From Acidovorax sp. FHTAMBA (GTDB lineage Bacteria > Pseudomonadota > Gammaproteobacteria > Burkholderiales > Burkholderiaceae_C), in contig NZ_CP152407.1 of NCBI RefSeq assembly GCF_038958875.1, forward strand, positions 2,549,501-2,613,500: 64,000 nt of DNA, in the 5' to 3' direction. Positions 33,022-41,273 of the stretch are shown here, in pieces. The notes below the pieces were generated by a model. The model saw only the letters and a program-made list of their open reading frames with translations. It was not told the origin of the DNA and did no database searches. A program made the translations under genes and the position numbers. Numbering within the stretch: position 1 is the first letter of the stretch; the number at the start of each line of letters is the position of its first letter.

Positions 33022-33429
33022 TCAACGGCCGACGGAGATCAGTTCAATCTCAAAGTTCAGCGTCGCATTGGGCGGAATCACGCCCCCCGCACCCGCTGCG
33101 CCATAGGCGATGGCGGGCGGGCAGGTCAGCTTGGCCTTGCCGCCGGGCTTCATGCGCTGCACGCCTTCGGTCCAGCAGGGGATCACGCGGTTGAGCGGGA
33201 ACGAGGTGGGCTCGCCGCGCTTGTAGGAGCTGTCGAACTCCTTGCCATCCAGGAACGTGCCCTTGTAGTGCACCTTGACGGTGTCGGTGGCCTTGGGCGA
33301 TTCGCCCGTACCGTCCTTGAGTGATTCATACACCAGGCCGCTGGCCGTGGTGACGGGGCCTGCCGCCTGGGCAGCGGCAAACGAGGCAGCCAGCAGGCCG
33401 GCGAGCACAAGGGAGGAGGAAATACGCAC
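33022..33429 (-). CDS. Exported FKBP-type peptidyl-prolyl isomerase
   Basis: A 135-residue protein with a signal peptide (about 1-22, ending AQA-AG) and a single FKBP domain: VKVHYKGTFLDGKEFDSSY, GVQRMKPGGKAKLTCPP, GVIPPNATLNFEIELI. It catalyses prolyl isomerisation and assists folding in the periplasm. An extra cysteine pair (IPCW, LTCP) may form a disulfide. It is convergent with the nitroreductase gene. Confidence 0.93.
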   Translation of the reverse strand: MRISSSLVLAGLLAASFAAAQAAGPVTTASGLVYESLKDGTGESPKATDTVKVHYKGTFLDGKEFDSSYKRGEPTSFPLNRVIPCWTEGVQRMKPGGKAKLTCPPAIAYGAAGAGGVIPPNATLNFEIELISVGR

Positions 33430-33562
33430 GGAATGTCCTTGAAAAAGAAGAAGTCAGAAAGAGCTCGAAAGATGGTTCTTCCGGCAGAAACGTTTTGCCC
33501 TGCCAGCGGCGCGCCAGTGTAAAGGGCTTCACGCCAGTGGCCGTCACCGTGCCCATTCATAC

Positions 33563-33582
33563 GCATTAACAAGCGTTAATGC
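33563..33582. promoter_or_regulatory. Perfect palindrome upstream of soxC
   Basis: GCATTAAC-AAGC-GTTAATGC, 8-base perfect arms, 75 bases before the soxC start. The core TTAAC-N4-GTTAA has the geometry of Crp/Fnr-family sites (TTGAT-N4-ATCAA), so the Crp/Fnr regulator at 35564 is a natural candidate. Confidence 0.55.
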
Positions 33583-33656
33583 ATGTTCGTTTGCGAGCCG
33601 CAACACTGCGACTGCGGCCGATGGGTGCCGGGTGCTTGTTTTTGCGGAGACGAAGG

Positions 33657-34910
33657 ATGCGTTCATACAGCGGCCACAACGGCCTGGCCCGGAGGACTTT
33701 TTTGGGGGGCCTTGCGACAGGGGGACTCAGCGTGGCGGCGGCGCAGGCTACGCCACCACAGCCACAACCGCTGGCCGCACGCTTGCCCGATGCGATGACC
33801 CGCCCCGGTGGGGCCGATCTACCATACGGCCTGCCCGCCGTGCACGAGGCGCAGGTGGAACGCAGCCTGTCGATGGCGGCGGGGGTTGCCGTGTGGCGCA
33901 CGCCGCTTGAGCACCAGCGCGGCATCATCACCCCCAGCGGCCTGCACTTTGCAGTGCACCACAACGGCGTGCCCGACATCGCGCCGGAGCGCCACACCCT
34001 GAAGCTGCACGGGCTGGTCAACAAACCGCTGCGCTTTGATCTGGACCGCCTGATGCGCTACCCGATGGTCAGCCGCGTGCATTTTCTGGAGTGTGCGGGC
34101 AATTCGGCGGCCAATGCGCTGTCGCCCACCGCCCTGGACCAGACGCTGGGCGAGATTGCGGGCGAGGTGTCGTGCTCGGAGTGGACGGGGGTGCCGCTGG
34201 CGTATCTGCTGAACGAAGCGGGCCTGAAGGACAGCGCCCAATGGGTGGTGGCCGAAGGCGCTGACGGTGGGTCGCACAGCCGCAGCCTGCCACTGAAGGC
34301 CTTGATGGAGCACGGCATGGTGGCGCTGTTTCAGAACGGCGAGCGGCTGCGGCCGTCGCAAGGCTACCCCATGCGCCTGTTCATGCCAGGCTGGGAGGGC
34401 AATGTCAATGTGAAGTGGCTTCACCGGCTGGAAGTGGTGGACGCGCCCGCCTACACCAAGGACGAGTCGGGCCTGTACACGCAGGTGCTGGCCGATGGGC
34501 GGATCGAGCGCTTTGCGTTCCACATGGAGGTGAAGTCCGTGATCACGCACCCCTCGGGGCAGCAGCGTTTGCCGGAGCCCCATGGGTTTTACGAAATTGC
34601 GGGGCTGGCCTGGTCGGGCCGTGGGCGCATTGTGCGTGTGGACGTTTCGGTGGATGGTGGGCGCACCTGGGCTGTGGCGCAGCTGCACGGCCCGGTGCTG
34701 GACCGTGCCTTTACGCGCTTCACGCTGCCTTGGCAGTGGAGCGGCCGCAAGGCCGACCTGATGAGCCGCGCCACCGATGAACACGGCCGCACCCAGCCGC
34801 TGCGCAGCGAATGGAAACGCCGCTACGCCATGCACTCGTTCAACCACTACAACGCGGTGCAGGCCTGGCGTGTGCAGGCCGATGGCCGTGTGGAGAACGT
34901 GTATGCGTGA
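33657..34910 (+). CDS. soxC: SoxC-like molybdopterin sulfite dehydrogenase
   Basis: A 417-residue exported enzyme. The twin-arginine signal is LARRTFLGGLATGG (about residues 11-24). The molybdenum ligand Cys is in VHFLECAGNSAAN; GYPMRLFMPGWEGNVNVKWLHRLEVVD and VDVSVDGGRTWAVAQL are sulfite-oxidase family motifs. In the Sox pathway SoxCD dehydrogenates bound sulfane sulfur; related SorAB enzymes oxidise sulfite to sulfate. No soxXYZAB is present here, so sulfite oxidation is the more likely job. GGAGA precedes the start. It overlaps soxD by 8 bases. Confidence 0.9.
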   Translation: MRSYSGHNGLARRTFLGGLATGGLSVAAAQATPPQPQPLAARLPDAMTRPGGADLPYGLPAVHEAQVERSLSMAAGVAVWRTPLEHQRGIITPSGLHFAVHHNGVPDIAPERHTLKLHGLVNKPLRFDLDRLMRYPMVSRVHFLECAGNSAANALSPTALDQTLGEIAGEVSCSEWTGVPLAYLLNEAGLKDSAQWVVAEGADGGSHSRSLPLKALMEHGMVALFQNGERLRPSQGYPMRLFMPGWEGNVNVKWLHRLEVVDAPAYTKDESGLYTQVLADGRIERFAFHMEVKSVITHPSGQQRLPEPHGFYEIAGLAWSGRGRIVRVDVSVDGGRTWAVAQLHGPVLDRAFTRFTLPWQWSGRKADLMSRATDEHGRTQPLRSEWKRRYAMHSFNHYNAVQAWRVQADGRVENVYA

Positions 34911-35556
34911 ATACCATTGCTGTCAGTTGCTGCCCGCCGGGCGCGCCACCCTGCGGCGTGGCGCAGTTGCGGCCATGGTGGCGGGACTGGTGGGGGCAGG
35001 AGCAGCCAGCGAGGCCCAGGCGCCATCAGCGGCGGCTCCAGAGCCAGCAGCGCCACCGCATGTCATTGGACTGGGGCAACCGCTGTCGCCTGCCGATGTG
35101 GAGCGCCATGCCATCACCGTCTTCCCCAACGGCCGCAACCTGCCGGCCGGCCGGGGCAGCGTGGAGCAGGGCGCGCGGCTGTACGCCATGCACTGCGCCG
35201 CCTGCCACGGAGCAAAGGGCATTGAAGGGCCCGCGGCGCGGCTGGTAGGTTCTGACGGCTTCATTGGCTGGAGCGATCCGTTGCGCCCCCTGCGCGTGCG
35301 CAAGTACCCGTTACAGGTGCTGTCGGTGGGTGCGATGTGGCCTTACGCCACCACGGTGTTCGACTACGTGCGCAGGGGCATGCCGATGCACGCACCCAAG
35401 AGCCTGACCGATGACGAGGTGTACGCCATCACGGCGCACCTGCTGCACCTGAACGGCCTTGTGCCAGGTGACGCCATCATGGACAAGGAGAAACTGCCCA
35501 GGGTGGTGATGCCAGGGCGGGACCGCACAGTCAGTGCATGGCCGCAGGAACGCTGA
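34903..35556 (+). CDS. soxD: SoxD/SorB-like c-type cytochrome subunit
   Basis: A 217-residue exported monohaem cytochrome c. A signal or anchor segment spans about residues 18-38; the haem motif is CAACH (about residue 98) and MPMHAPKSL supplies the likely Met ligand. YATTVFDYVRRGMP is typical of SoxD/SorB partners. It would take electrons from the molybdenum subunit. It is much shorter than the dihaem SoxD of Paracoccus, so it is closer to SorB in layout. Translationally coupled to soxC. Confidence 0.85.
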   Translation: MREYHCCQLLPAGRATLRRGAVAAMVAGLVGAGAASEAQAPSAAAPEPAAPPHVIGLGQPLSPADVERHAITVFPNGRNLPAGRGSVEQGARLYAMHCAACHGAKGIEGPAARLVGSDGFIGWSDPLRPLRVRKYPLQVLSVGAMWPYATTVFDYVRRGMPMHAPKSLTDDEVYAITAHLLHLNGLVPGDAIMDKEKLPRVVMPGRDRTVSAWPQER

Positions 35557-35563
35557 ACGCTGT

Positions 35564-36175
35564 TCAACCGCCGCGTGACGGTTCCACCATGCCCAGCCGT
35601 GCCCGGATGCGGGAGAGCGACACCGGCGAGATGCCCAGGTAGCTGGCCACATGGTGCTGCGGCAGGTGGGCTGCCAGATCACCATGCGTGGCCAGAAAAG
35701 ACTGGTAGCGCACTTCGGGTGGGTGGCTCAACAACTCGGCTTCGCGGTGTGCATGCCGCTGAAACACATAGCCCAGGCCTTCTTCCAGCAAGGGGCCGAT
35801 GTGGGGAAAGCTGCGTTGCCATTGCTGCAAGGTGGCATAGGCCAGCTCCACGGCCTCTACGGGCGCCAGGGCCTCGATGGCGTAGGGGCTGGGCAGCGCA
35901 AGGGGTGGCAGGTTGCCGGCCACCCAGCTGCCGGCGCCGTGGAACGACCGGTTGCGCTCCGTGCCATGTTCGTTCAGGTAGAACAGCCGGACTACGCCAC
36001 TGCGCACCTGCCAGCAGCGGGTGCTGGTCTCGCCGGCCTGTTGCAGCGACATGCCCGCACTGAACTGGCGGCGGGGCAGATCCTGCCACAGCACCGCAAG
36101 AGCCGGTTCAGACTCGACCAGAGCCTCCAGCGCAGGCGGCTGGCAGACAGTGCAGGCGCTGGTGGTGGAAGTCAC
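35564..36175 (-). CDS. Crp/Fnr-family transcriptional regulator
   Basis: A 203-residue protein. A cyclic-nucleotide-binding-like beta roll (about 25-125) with STRCWQVRSGVVRLFYLNEHGTER, then a C-terminal helix-turn-helix in HHVASYLGISPVSLSRIRARLG. An N-terminal CxxC (CTVCQ) is present but the cysteine set of Fnr is not. It is convergent with soxD and lies 14 bases after gcvP in the same direction, so it may be read through from the gcv operon. Target genes may include soxCD (see 33563). Confidence 0.88.
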   Translation of the reverse strand: MTSTTSACTVCQPPALEALVESEPALAVLWQDLPRRQFSAGMSLQQAGETSTRCWQVRSGVVRLFYLNEHGTERNRSFHGAGSWVAGNLPPLALPSPYAIEALAPVEAVELAYATLQQWQRSFPHIGPLLEEGLGYVFQRHAHREAELLSHPPEVRYQSFLATHGDLAAHLPQHHVASYLGISPVSLSRIRARLGMVEPSRGG

Positions 36176-36189
36176 AGCAATCAGGCGTA

Positions 36190-39072
36190 TCAGGCGTAGT
36201 CAGACACCGGAATGCAGCTGCAGCTCAGGTTGCGGTCACCCCACACGTTGTCCACCCGGCCCACGGGCGACCAGTATTTGCTGCTGCGCAAGGCGGCCAC
36301 AGGGTAGGCGGCGGCTTCGCGGGTGTAGGGGCGGCTCCACTCGCCGCCGAGCAGGCTCTCGGCCGTGTGCGGGGCGTTCTTCAGGGGGTTGTTGTCCTGC
36401 GGCCAGACGCCGTTTTCGATCTGGCGGATTTCCTCGCGGATGGCAATCATCGCGTCGATGAAGCGATCGATCTCGGACAGCGTCTCGCTCTCGGTGGGCT
36501 CCACCATCAGCGTGTTGGGCACGGGGAAGGAGAGCGTGGGCGCATGAAAGCCGTAGTCAATCAGGCGCTTGGCCACGTCTTCGGCCATCACGCCGCTGGT
36601 GTCCTTCAGGCCGCGCAGGTCCAGGATGCACTCGTGTGCCACGTGGCCGTTTTCGCTGGCGTACAGCGTGGGGTAGTGGTCCTTGAGGCGTGCGCTGATG
36701 TAGTTGGCCGAGAGGATGGCGGTCTCGGTGGCGGCCTGCAGGCCTTCGGCGCCCATCATGCGGCAGTACATCCAGCTGATGGGCAGTACGGCGGCATTGC
36801 CCAGTGGCGCTGCCGACACGGCACCCACGCCGCCGGCCACACCGGCCGTTGCATGACCAGGCAGGAAGGGCACCAGGTCTTCCACCACGCAGACGGGGCC
36901 CACGCCGGGGCCGCCACCGCCGTGGGGAATGCAGAACGTTTTGTGCAGATTCAGGTGGCTCACGTCGCCGCCGAACTCGCCGGGGGCGGCCACGCCCACC
37001 AGGGCGTTCATGTTGGCGCCATCCACATACACCCGGCCGCCGTGGCTGTGCACCAGGGCGCAGAGCTCCTTCACCTGGGTTTCAAACACGCCGTGCGTGC
37101 TGGGGTAGGTGATCATGATGCAGGCCAGGTTGGCGCTGTGCTGTTCGCACTTGGCCTTGAGATCGGCCATGTCCACGTTGCCATTGGCGTCGCAGGCGGT
37201 CACCACCACCTGCATGCCCACCATCTGGGCGCTGGCGGGGTTGGTGCCGTGTGCGCTGCTGGGGATCAGGCAGATGTTGCGGTGCGCATGGCCCTGGGCT
37301 TCGTGGTAGGCCTTGATGGCCAGCAGGCCGGCGTACTCACCTTGCGATCCCGCATTGGGCTGCAGGCTGATGCCCGCGTAGCCCGTGGCCTGGCACAGCC
37401 AGGCGCGCAGTTGTTCGTCCAGCTCCTTGTAGCCCTGCAGCTGGTCTGCGGGTGCAAACGGGTGCACGTTGGCAAACTCTGGCCAGGTGATCGGGATCAT
37501 CTCGCTCGTGGCGTTGAGCTTCATGGTGCAGCTGCCCAGCGGGATCATGGTGCGGTCCAGCGCCAGGTCCTTGTCGGACAGCTGGCGGATGTAGCGCAGC
37601 ATGCCGGTCTCAGAGTGGTGCGTGTTGAACACAGGGTGCGTGAGGTAGCGGCTGGTGCGGCGTAGCGCCGCGGGGATCAACGACTCCACACCGTTTTCAA
37701 ACGCATCAAACGTGGGCAGGGCCTGGCCGTCCTTGGCGAAGATCTTCCACAGCAATTCGATGTCGGCCCGCGTGGTGGTTTCGTCCAGCGAGATGCAGAG
37801 GTACTCTTCGAAGTAAATCCGCAGATTGGCGCCCATCTGGATTGCGCGAGCAGCTATGGATTTGGTAGCGGCTCCGGTGTGCAGGCTCAGCGTGTCGAAG
37901 GTCGCCTGCTCGCGCACCGGGGCGCCCAGCTGCTTCAGGCCCTGGGCCAGGATGGCCGTGTAGCTGGCCACACGCTGCGCAATGCGCTGCAGGCCTTCGG
38001 GGCCGTGGTACACAGCGTACATGCTGGCGATCACGGCGGGCAACACTTGCGCGGTGCAGATATTCGACGTGGCCTTTTCGCGGCGGATGTGCTGCTCGCG
38101 CGTTTGCAGGGCCAGGCGGTAGGCAGGCTTGCCATGCGCGTCCACGCTCACGCCCACCAGGCGGCCGGGCAGGCTGCGCTTGAAATCGTCGCGGCAGGCC
38201 ATGTAGGCCGCGTGCGGGCCACCGGCGCCCATGGGCATGCCAAAACGCTGGGTGGTGCCCACGACGATGTCGGCACCCCATTCACCGGGCGGCGTGATCA
38301 GCGTGAGGGCCTGCAGGTCGGCTGCGGCGATGAAGGCGGCTTGCTTGGTGTGGGCTTTTTCCACGTCGGCGCGCAGGTCGTCAATGCGGCCGCTGGTGGC
38401 GGGGTACTGGGCCAGCACGGCGAAGTAGTCGCCATTGAGCGCGGCATCCCATTCGGCGGCGGAATTGGCCAGCAGCACCTCGATGCCCAGCGGCTTGGCA
38501 CGGGTCTGGATCACCTCGATGGTTTGCGGGTGGGCATCACCGGCCACCACAAACACATTGCTTTTGCTCTTGACCGAGCGCTTGGCCAGCGTCATCGCCT
38601 CGGCGGCGGCGGTGGCCTCATCGAGCATCGACGCATTGGCAATGGGCATGCCGGTCAGGTCGCACACCATGGTCTGGAAGTTGACCAGCGCCTCCATGCG
38701 GCCCTGCGAGATTTCGGCCTGGTAGGGCGTGTAGGCGGTGTACCAGGCGGGGTTTTCCAGGATGTTGCGCAGGATGACGCCCGGCGTGTGCGTGCCGTAG
38801 TAGCCCTGGCCGATGAAGCTTTTGAGGACCTGGTTCTTGGCCGCCAGCGCCTTGAGTTCGGCCAGCGCCGCGGCTTCCGTGATGGGCGCGGGCAGGTCCA
38901 TCGCGCTGCTGCGGGCGATGGAGCGCGGCACGATGGAGTCAATCAGCGCCCGGCGCGACGCCTCGCCAATCACGGACAGCATGTGGGCTTCATCCGCTGC
39001 GTCGATGCCGATGTGGCGGGGCAGGAATTCGGCGGCGTTCTCCAGAGCGGAAAGGGGCAGGGCGGCGGTCAT
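36190..39072 (-). CDS. gcvP: Glycine dehydrogenase (decarboxylating), P protein
   Basis: A 960-residue PLP enzyme, the usual single-chain size. It decarboxylates glycine and passes the aminomethyl group to lipoyl GcvH. N-terminal RHIGIDAADEAHML and GQGYYGTHTPGVILRN, and the PLP lysine in HLNLHKTFCIPHGGGGPGVGP, are intact. It is third in gcvT-gcvH-gcvP. A 26-base stretch near residue 402 matches the dispersed repeat core. There is a repeat of about 100 bases between gcvH and gcvP. Confidence 0.97.
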   Translation of the reverse strand: MTAALPLSALENAAEFLPRHIGIDAADEAHMLSVIGEASRRALIDSIVPRSIARSSAMDLPAPITEAAALAELKALAAKNQVLKSFIGQGYYGTHTPGVILRNILENPAWYTAYTPYQAEISQGRMEALVNFQTMVCDLTGMPIANASMLDEATAAAEAMTLAKRSVKSKSNVFVVAGDAHPQTIEVIQTRAKPLGIEVLLANSAAEWDAALNGDYFAVLAQYPATSGRIDDLRADVEKAHTKQAAFIAAADLQALTLITPPGEWGADIVVGTTQRFGMPMGAGGPHAAYMACRDDFKRSLPGRLVGVSVDAHGKPAYRLALQTREQHIRREKATSNICTAQVLPAVIASMYAVYHGPEGLQRIAQRVASYTAILAQGLKQLGAPVREQATFDTLSLHTGAATKSIAARAIQMGANLRIYFEEYLCISLDETTTRADIELLWKIFAKDGQALPTFDAFENGVESLIPAALRRTSRYLTHPVFNTHHSETGMLRYIRQLSDKDLALDRTMIPLGSCTMKLNATSEMIPITWPEFANVHPFAPADQLQGYKELDEQLRAWLCQATGYAGISLQPNAGSQGEYAGLLAIKAYHEAQGHAHRNICLIPSSAHGTNPASAQMVGMQVVVTACDANGNVDMADLKAKCEQHSANLACIMITYPSTHGVFETQVKELCALVHSHGGRVYVDGANMNALVGVAAPGEFGGDVSHLNLHKTFCIPHGGGGPGVGPVCVVEDLVPFLPGHATAGVAGGVGAVSAAPLGNAAVLPISWMYCRMMGAEGLQAATETAILSANYISARLKDHYPTLYASENGHVAHECILDLRGLKDTSGVMAEDVAKRLIDYGFHAPTLSFPVPNTLMVEPTESETLSEIDRFIDAMIAIREEIRQIENGVWPQDNNPLKNAPHTAESLLGGEWSRPYTREAAAYPVAALRSSKYWSPVGRVDNVWGDRNLSCSCIPVSDYA
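37843..37868 (-). repeat. Repeat-like core inside gcvP
   Basis: The minus strand reads CCATAGCTGCTCGCGCAAT, the box-plus-arm half of the dispersed repeat, encoding SIAARAI. The second arm is missing and the protein is not lengthened, so chance or an old replacement are both possible. Confidence 0.35.
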
Positions 39073-39086
39073 GGGCGGGCGTTCGG

Positions 39087-39190
39087 GTGCTATTAAAAAA
39101 GAAGCTGCTGGCGCTTGTTGCTTGGTTGATTCAGCGTGTTTTATGGCTGAAAGCCAATGAAATCAAGCGCAGGCAGCTATGGTTTTTCTA
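39087..39190. repeat. Dispersed AGCTGC/AAGCGC repeat, copy 7 (compound, two facing halves)
   Basis: GAAGCTGCTGGCGCTTGTTG at the left and AAGCGCAGGCAGCTATGG at the right face each other across about 55 bases, forming an extended inverted pair in the gcvH-gcvP gap. Confidence 0.65.
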
Positions 39191-39207
39191 TGAAAGCGTC
39201 AAGGCCC

Positions 39208-39582
39208 TCAGGCGCTGGCGGCAAAGGCTGAGTAGGCGGCTTCGTCCAGCAGCGCATCGAGCTGGCTGGCGTCGCTGAGCTTGACCTTGAAGAACCAGCC
39301 GGCATTGAGCGGGTCGGAGTTGGCCAGCGAGGGGTCGGCGCGCAGCGCTTCGTTGACTTCCACCACTTCGCCGGAGACGGGCATGTACACGTCAGCCGCA
39401 GCCTTGACGGACTCCACCACGCCCGCGACATCGCCCTGCGCAAACGTGGCGCCGACGGCGGGCAGATCTACGAACACCACGTCACCGAGGGCATCCTGGG
39501 CATGCACGGTGATGCCGACCACGGCCGCATTGGCGTCGGCGACGTTGATCCACTCGTGGTCTTTGGAAAATTTGACGGTCAT
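39208..39582 (-). CDS. gcvH: Glycine cleavage system H protein
   Basis: A 124-residue lipoyl carrier. The lipoylated Lys is in GVVESVKAAADVY (about residue 60); VKFSKDHEWI opens the fold. It shuttles the aminomethyl group between GcvP, GcvT and Lpd. The start MTVKFSK is chosen over a 5-codon longer form because it matches the family N-terminus and is preceded by GGAGC. Confidence 0.96.
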   Translation of the reverse strand: MTVKFSKDHEWINVADANAAVVGITVHAQDALGDVVFVDLPAVGATFAQGDVAGVVESVKAAADVYMPVSGEVVEVNEALRADPSLANSDPLNAGWFFKVKLSDASQLDALLDEAAYSAFAASA

Positions 39583-39671
39583 GGAAAGGCTCCTCAAGCA
39601 ATGGGGAAAAAAATGAAGGAATCTGCAATGTAGCGGGCGCAGGCGTGGTCGGCACGCAGCGCCGGCGGAAA

Positions 39672-40817
39672 TCAGCCACGGAAGTAGTTGGCGGGCACAA
39701 ACGGCAGGGCGCGCACCTCCATCGGCACGGCCTTGCCGCGCACGATGGCGTTCACGCGCGTGCCGATGGCTGCAAAGGCGGGCGCCACATAGCCCATGGC
39801 CACGGGCTCGTTCACCGTGGGCCCCAGCAGGCCGCTGGTGACTTCGCCGATTTTTTGCCCATCGGTGCTTTGCAGCTCGGTGTGTTCGCGCACCGGTACA
39901 CGTTCCAGCGCGACCAGGCCCACTCGCTTGCGCTGCAGGCTGGCGGGGTTGTCGATCTGCGCCAGCACCTTGTCGGCGCCCGGGAAGCCGCCAGCACGCG
40001 CGCCACCGGTGCGGCGCACCTTCTGGATGGCCCAGTTCAGGCCCGCTTCGGGCGGCGTGGTGGTGGTGTCAATGTCGTTGCCATACAGGCACAGGCCGGC
40101 TTCCAGGCGCAGCGAATTGCGGGCGCCCAGGCCAATGGGCTTCACTTCTGGCTGGGCCAGCAGCGCGCGGGCAAGGGTTTCGGCCTGGGCGGCGGGCACC
40201 GAGATTTCAAAGCCGTCCTCGCCGGTGTAGCCACTGCGGGTCACGAAGCAGTCGCAGCCTGCAATGCTGAATGCACCACCGGTCATGAACACCAGCTTTT
40301 CCACACCGGGCGCCAGGCGTGCAAGGGCAGTGGCCGCCTGCGGGCCCTGCAGCGCCAGCAGGCCGTGGTCGGGCATCGGCACCACCTTGCAACGCTGGTC
40401 GATGCGCGCCTGGATGTGCGCGATGTCGTCCACCTTGCACGCGCCGTTGACGATGACAAACAGGGTGGGCTCGCCGTCCACCACGCCCTGGTTGAAGAAC
40501 ATCAGGTCATCCATGACCGTGCCTTCGTCGGTGAGCAGCAGGCCGTAGCGCTGCTTGCCCACGGGCAGGTCGATCACATCCACGGGCATCAGGGTTTCGA
40601 AGGCTGCGGCGGCATCGGGGCCCACCAGCTTGAGCTGGCCCATGTGCGAGACGTCGAACAGGCCGGCGGCCGTGCGCGTGTGCACATGCTCGGCCATGAG
40701 GCCCGCGGGGTACTGCACGGGCATGGAATATCCGGCAAACGGCACCATGCGGGCGCCCAGCTCGGTGTGCAGGGCGTTCAGGGGCGTGGCAAGCAGGGGG
40801 GCGTTGGCTGACGACAT
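39672..40817 (-). CDS. gcvT: Glycine cleavage system T protein (aminomethyltransferase)
   Basis: A 381-residue tetrahydrofolate-dependent enzyme. AAGLFDVSHMGQLKLVG, the catalytic region RSGYTGEDGFEI, GLGARNSLRLEAGLCLYGNDI and EVTSGLLGPTVNEPVAMGYV are typical. First gene of the gcv operon, directly behind the glycine riboswitch. GGAG lies 10 bases before the chosen ATG (MSSANAPLL); a start six codons upstream is possible. Confidence 0.96.
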   Translation of the reverse strand: MSSANAPLLATPLNALHTELGARMVPFAGYSMPVQYPAGLMAEHVHTRTAAGLFDVSHMGQLKLVGPDAAAAFETLMPVDVIDLPVGKQRYGLLLTDEGTVMDDLMFFNQGVVDGEPTLFVIVNGACKVDDIAHIQARIDQRCKVVPMPDHGLLALQGPQAATALARLAPGVEKLVFMTGGAFSIAGCDCFVTRSGYTGEDGFEISVPAAQAETLARALLAQPEVKPIGLGARNSLRLEAGLCLYGNDIDTTTTPPEAGLNWAIQKVRRTGGARAGGFPGADKVLAQIDNPASLQRKRVGLVALERVPVREHTELQSTDGQKIGEVTSGLLGPTVNEPVAMGYVAPAFAAIGTRVNAIVRGKAVPMEVRALPFVPANYFRG

Positions 40818-40879
40818 GGCGGAACTCCGGGGCAAATGGGGGCCGTAGCCACCACGGTGGCCACGGGATTTGCCCTGCT

Positions 40880-41097
40880 GTCCGCTTTACCTGAGAGATT
40901 CGCCCCACTGCCCTGGCTGGCCGTGCGGTTTGCTCCTTCGGTGGATGGCCTCATAACGCGGTGCGGCGGGCCATCTCTCTCCAGCAAGGGAACGCCCGCA
41001 TCACTGCGGGCGGTTGTCAGTCCTTTTGCCTGAGCGTTCGGCTGTTGCCTGCGCCTTCGGCGGTGCGGTGGCCCTTAGGGCTGGCACTCTCTCCTGA
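40880..41097 (-). promoter_or_regulatory. Tandem glycine riboswitch upstream of gcvT
   Basis: Read on the minus strand, the region holds two aptamer-like units. The first starts GGAGAGTGCCAGCCC and contains CGCCGAAGGCGCAGGCAA and CTCAGGCAAAAGGACTGAC. The second starts GGAGAGAGATGGCCC and contains CCACCGAAGGAGCAAACCGC and CTCTCAGGTAAAGCGGACAG. These CCGAAGG-AGCAA and CTCAGG-AAA-GGAC blocks are the glycine-riboswitch signature. It should raise gcv expression when glycine is plentiful. Confidence 0.95.
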
Positions 41098-41104
41098 CCG
41101 GGCG

Positions 41105-41110
41105 ATTCTA
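41105..41110 (-). promoter_or_regulatory. Probable -10 box of the gcv promoter
   Basis: TAGAAT on the minus strand, about 8 bases before the predicted riboswitch start. A matching -35 box is weak and would lie in the neighbouring palindrome. Confidence 0.45.
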
Positions 41111-41270
41111 GTGCAGTGTTTGACGCTTGATGGCGCAAACAAGAAAAATGGATTTTTGGCACTGGCAAGGCGCAAACCACAGCGATACCGGGCGGTATCG
41201 CGAGGATTTGCAACGCGGCCATGGCCGAAAAGACGTTTTCTTGCGTGCCAGAAAGCGTGAAACACTGCAC
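41111..41270. repeat. 160-bp imperfect palindrome between dctM and gcv
   Basis: The ends GTGCAGTGTTTGACGC and GCGTGAAACACTGCAC are complementary with one mismatch, and the centre GCGATACC-GGGC-GGTATCGC is a perfect hairpin. Between them TGGCGCAAACAAGAAAA faces GTTTTCTTGCGTGCCA. The whole stretch can fold as one long hairpin. It begins 4 bases after the dctM stop and reaches the gcv -10 box. Confidence 0.8.
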
Positions 41271-41273
41271 TCG

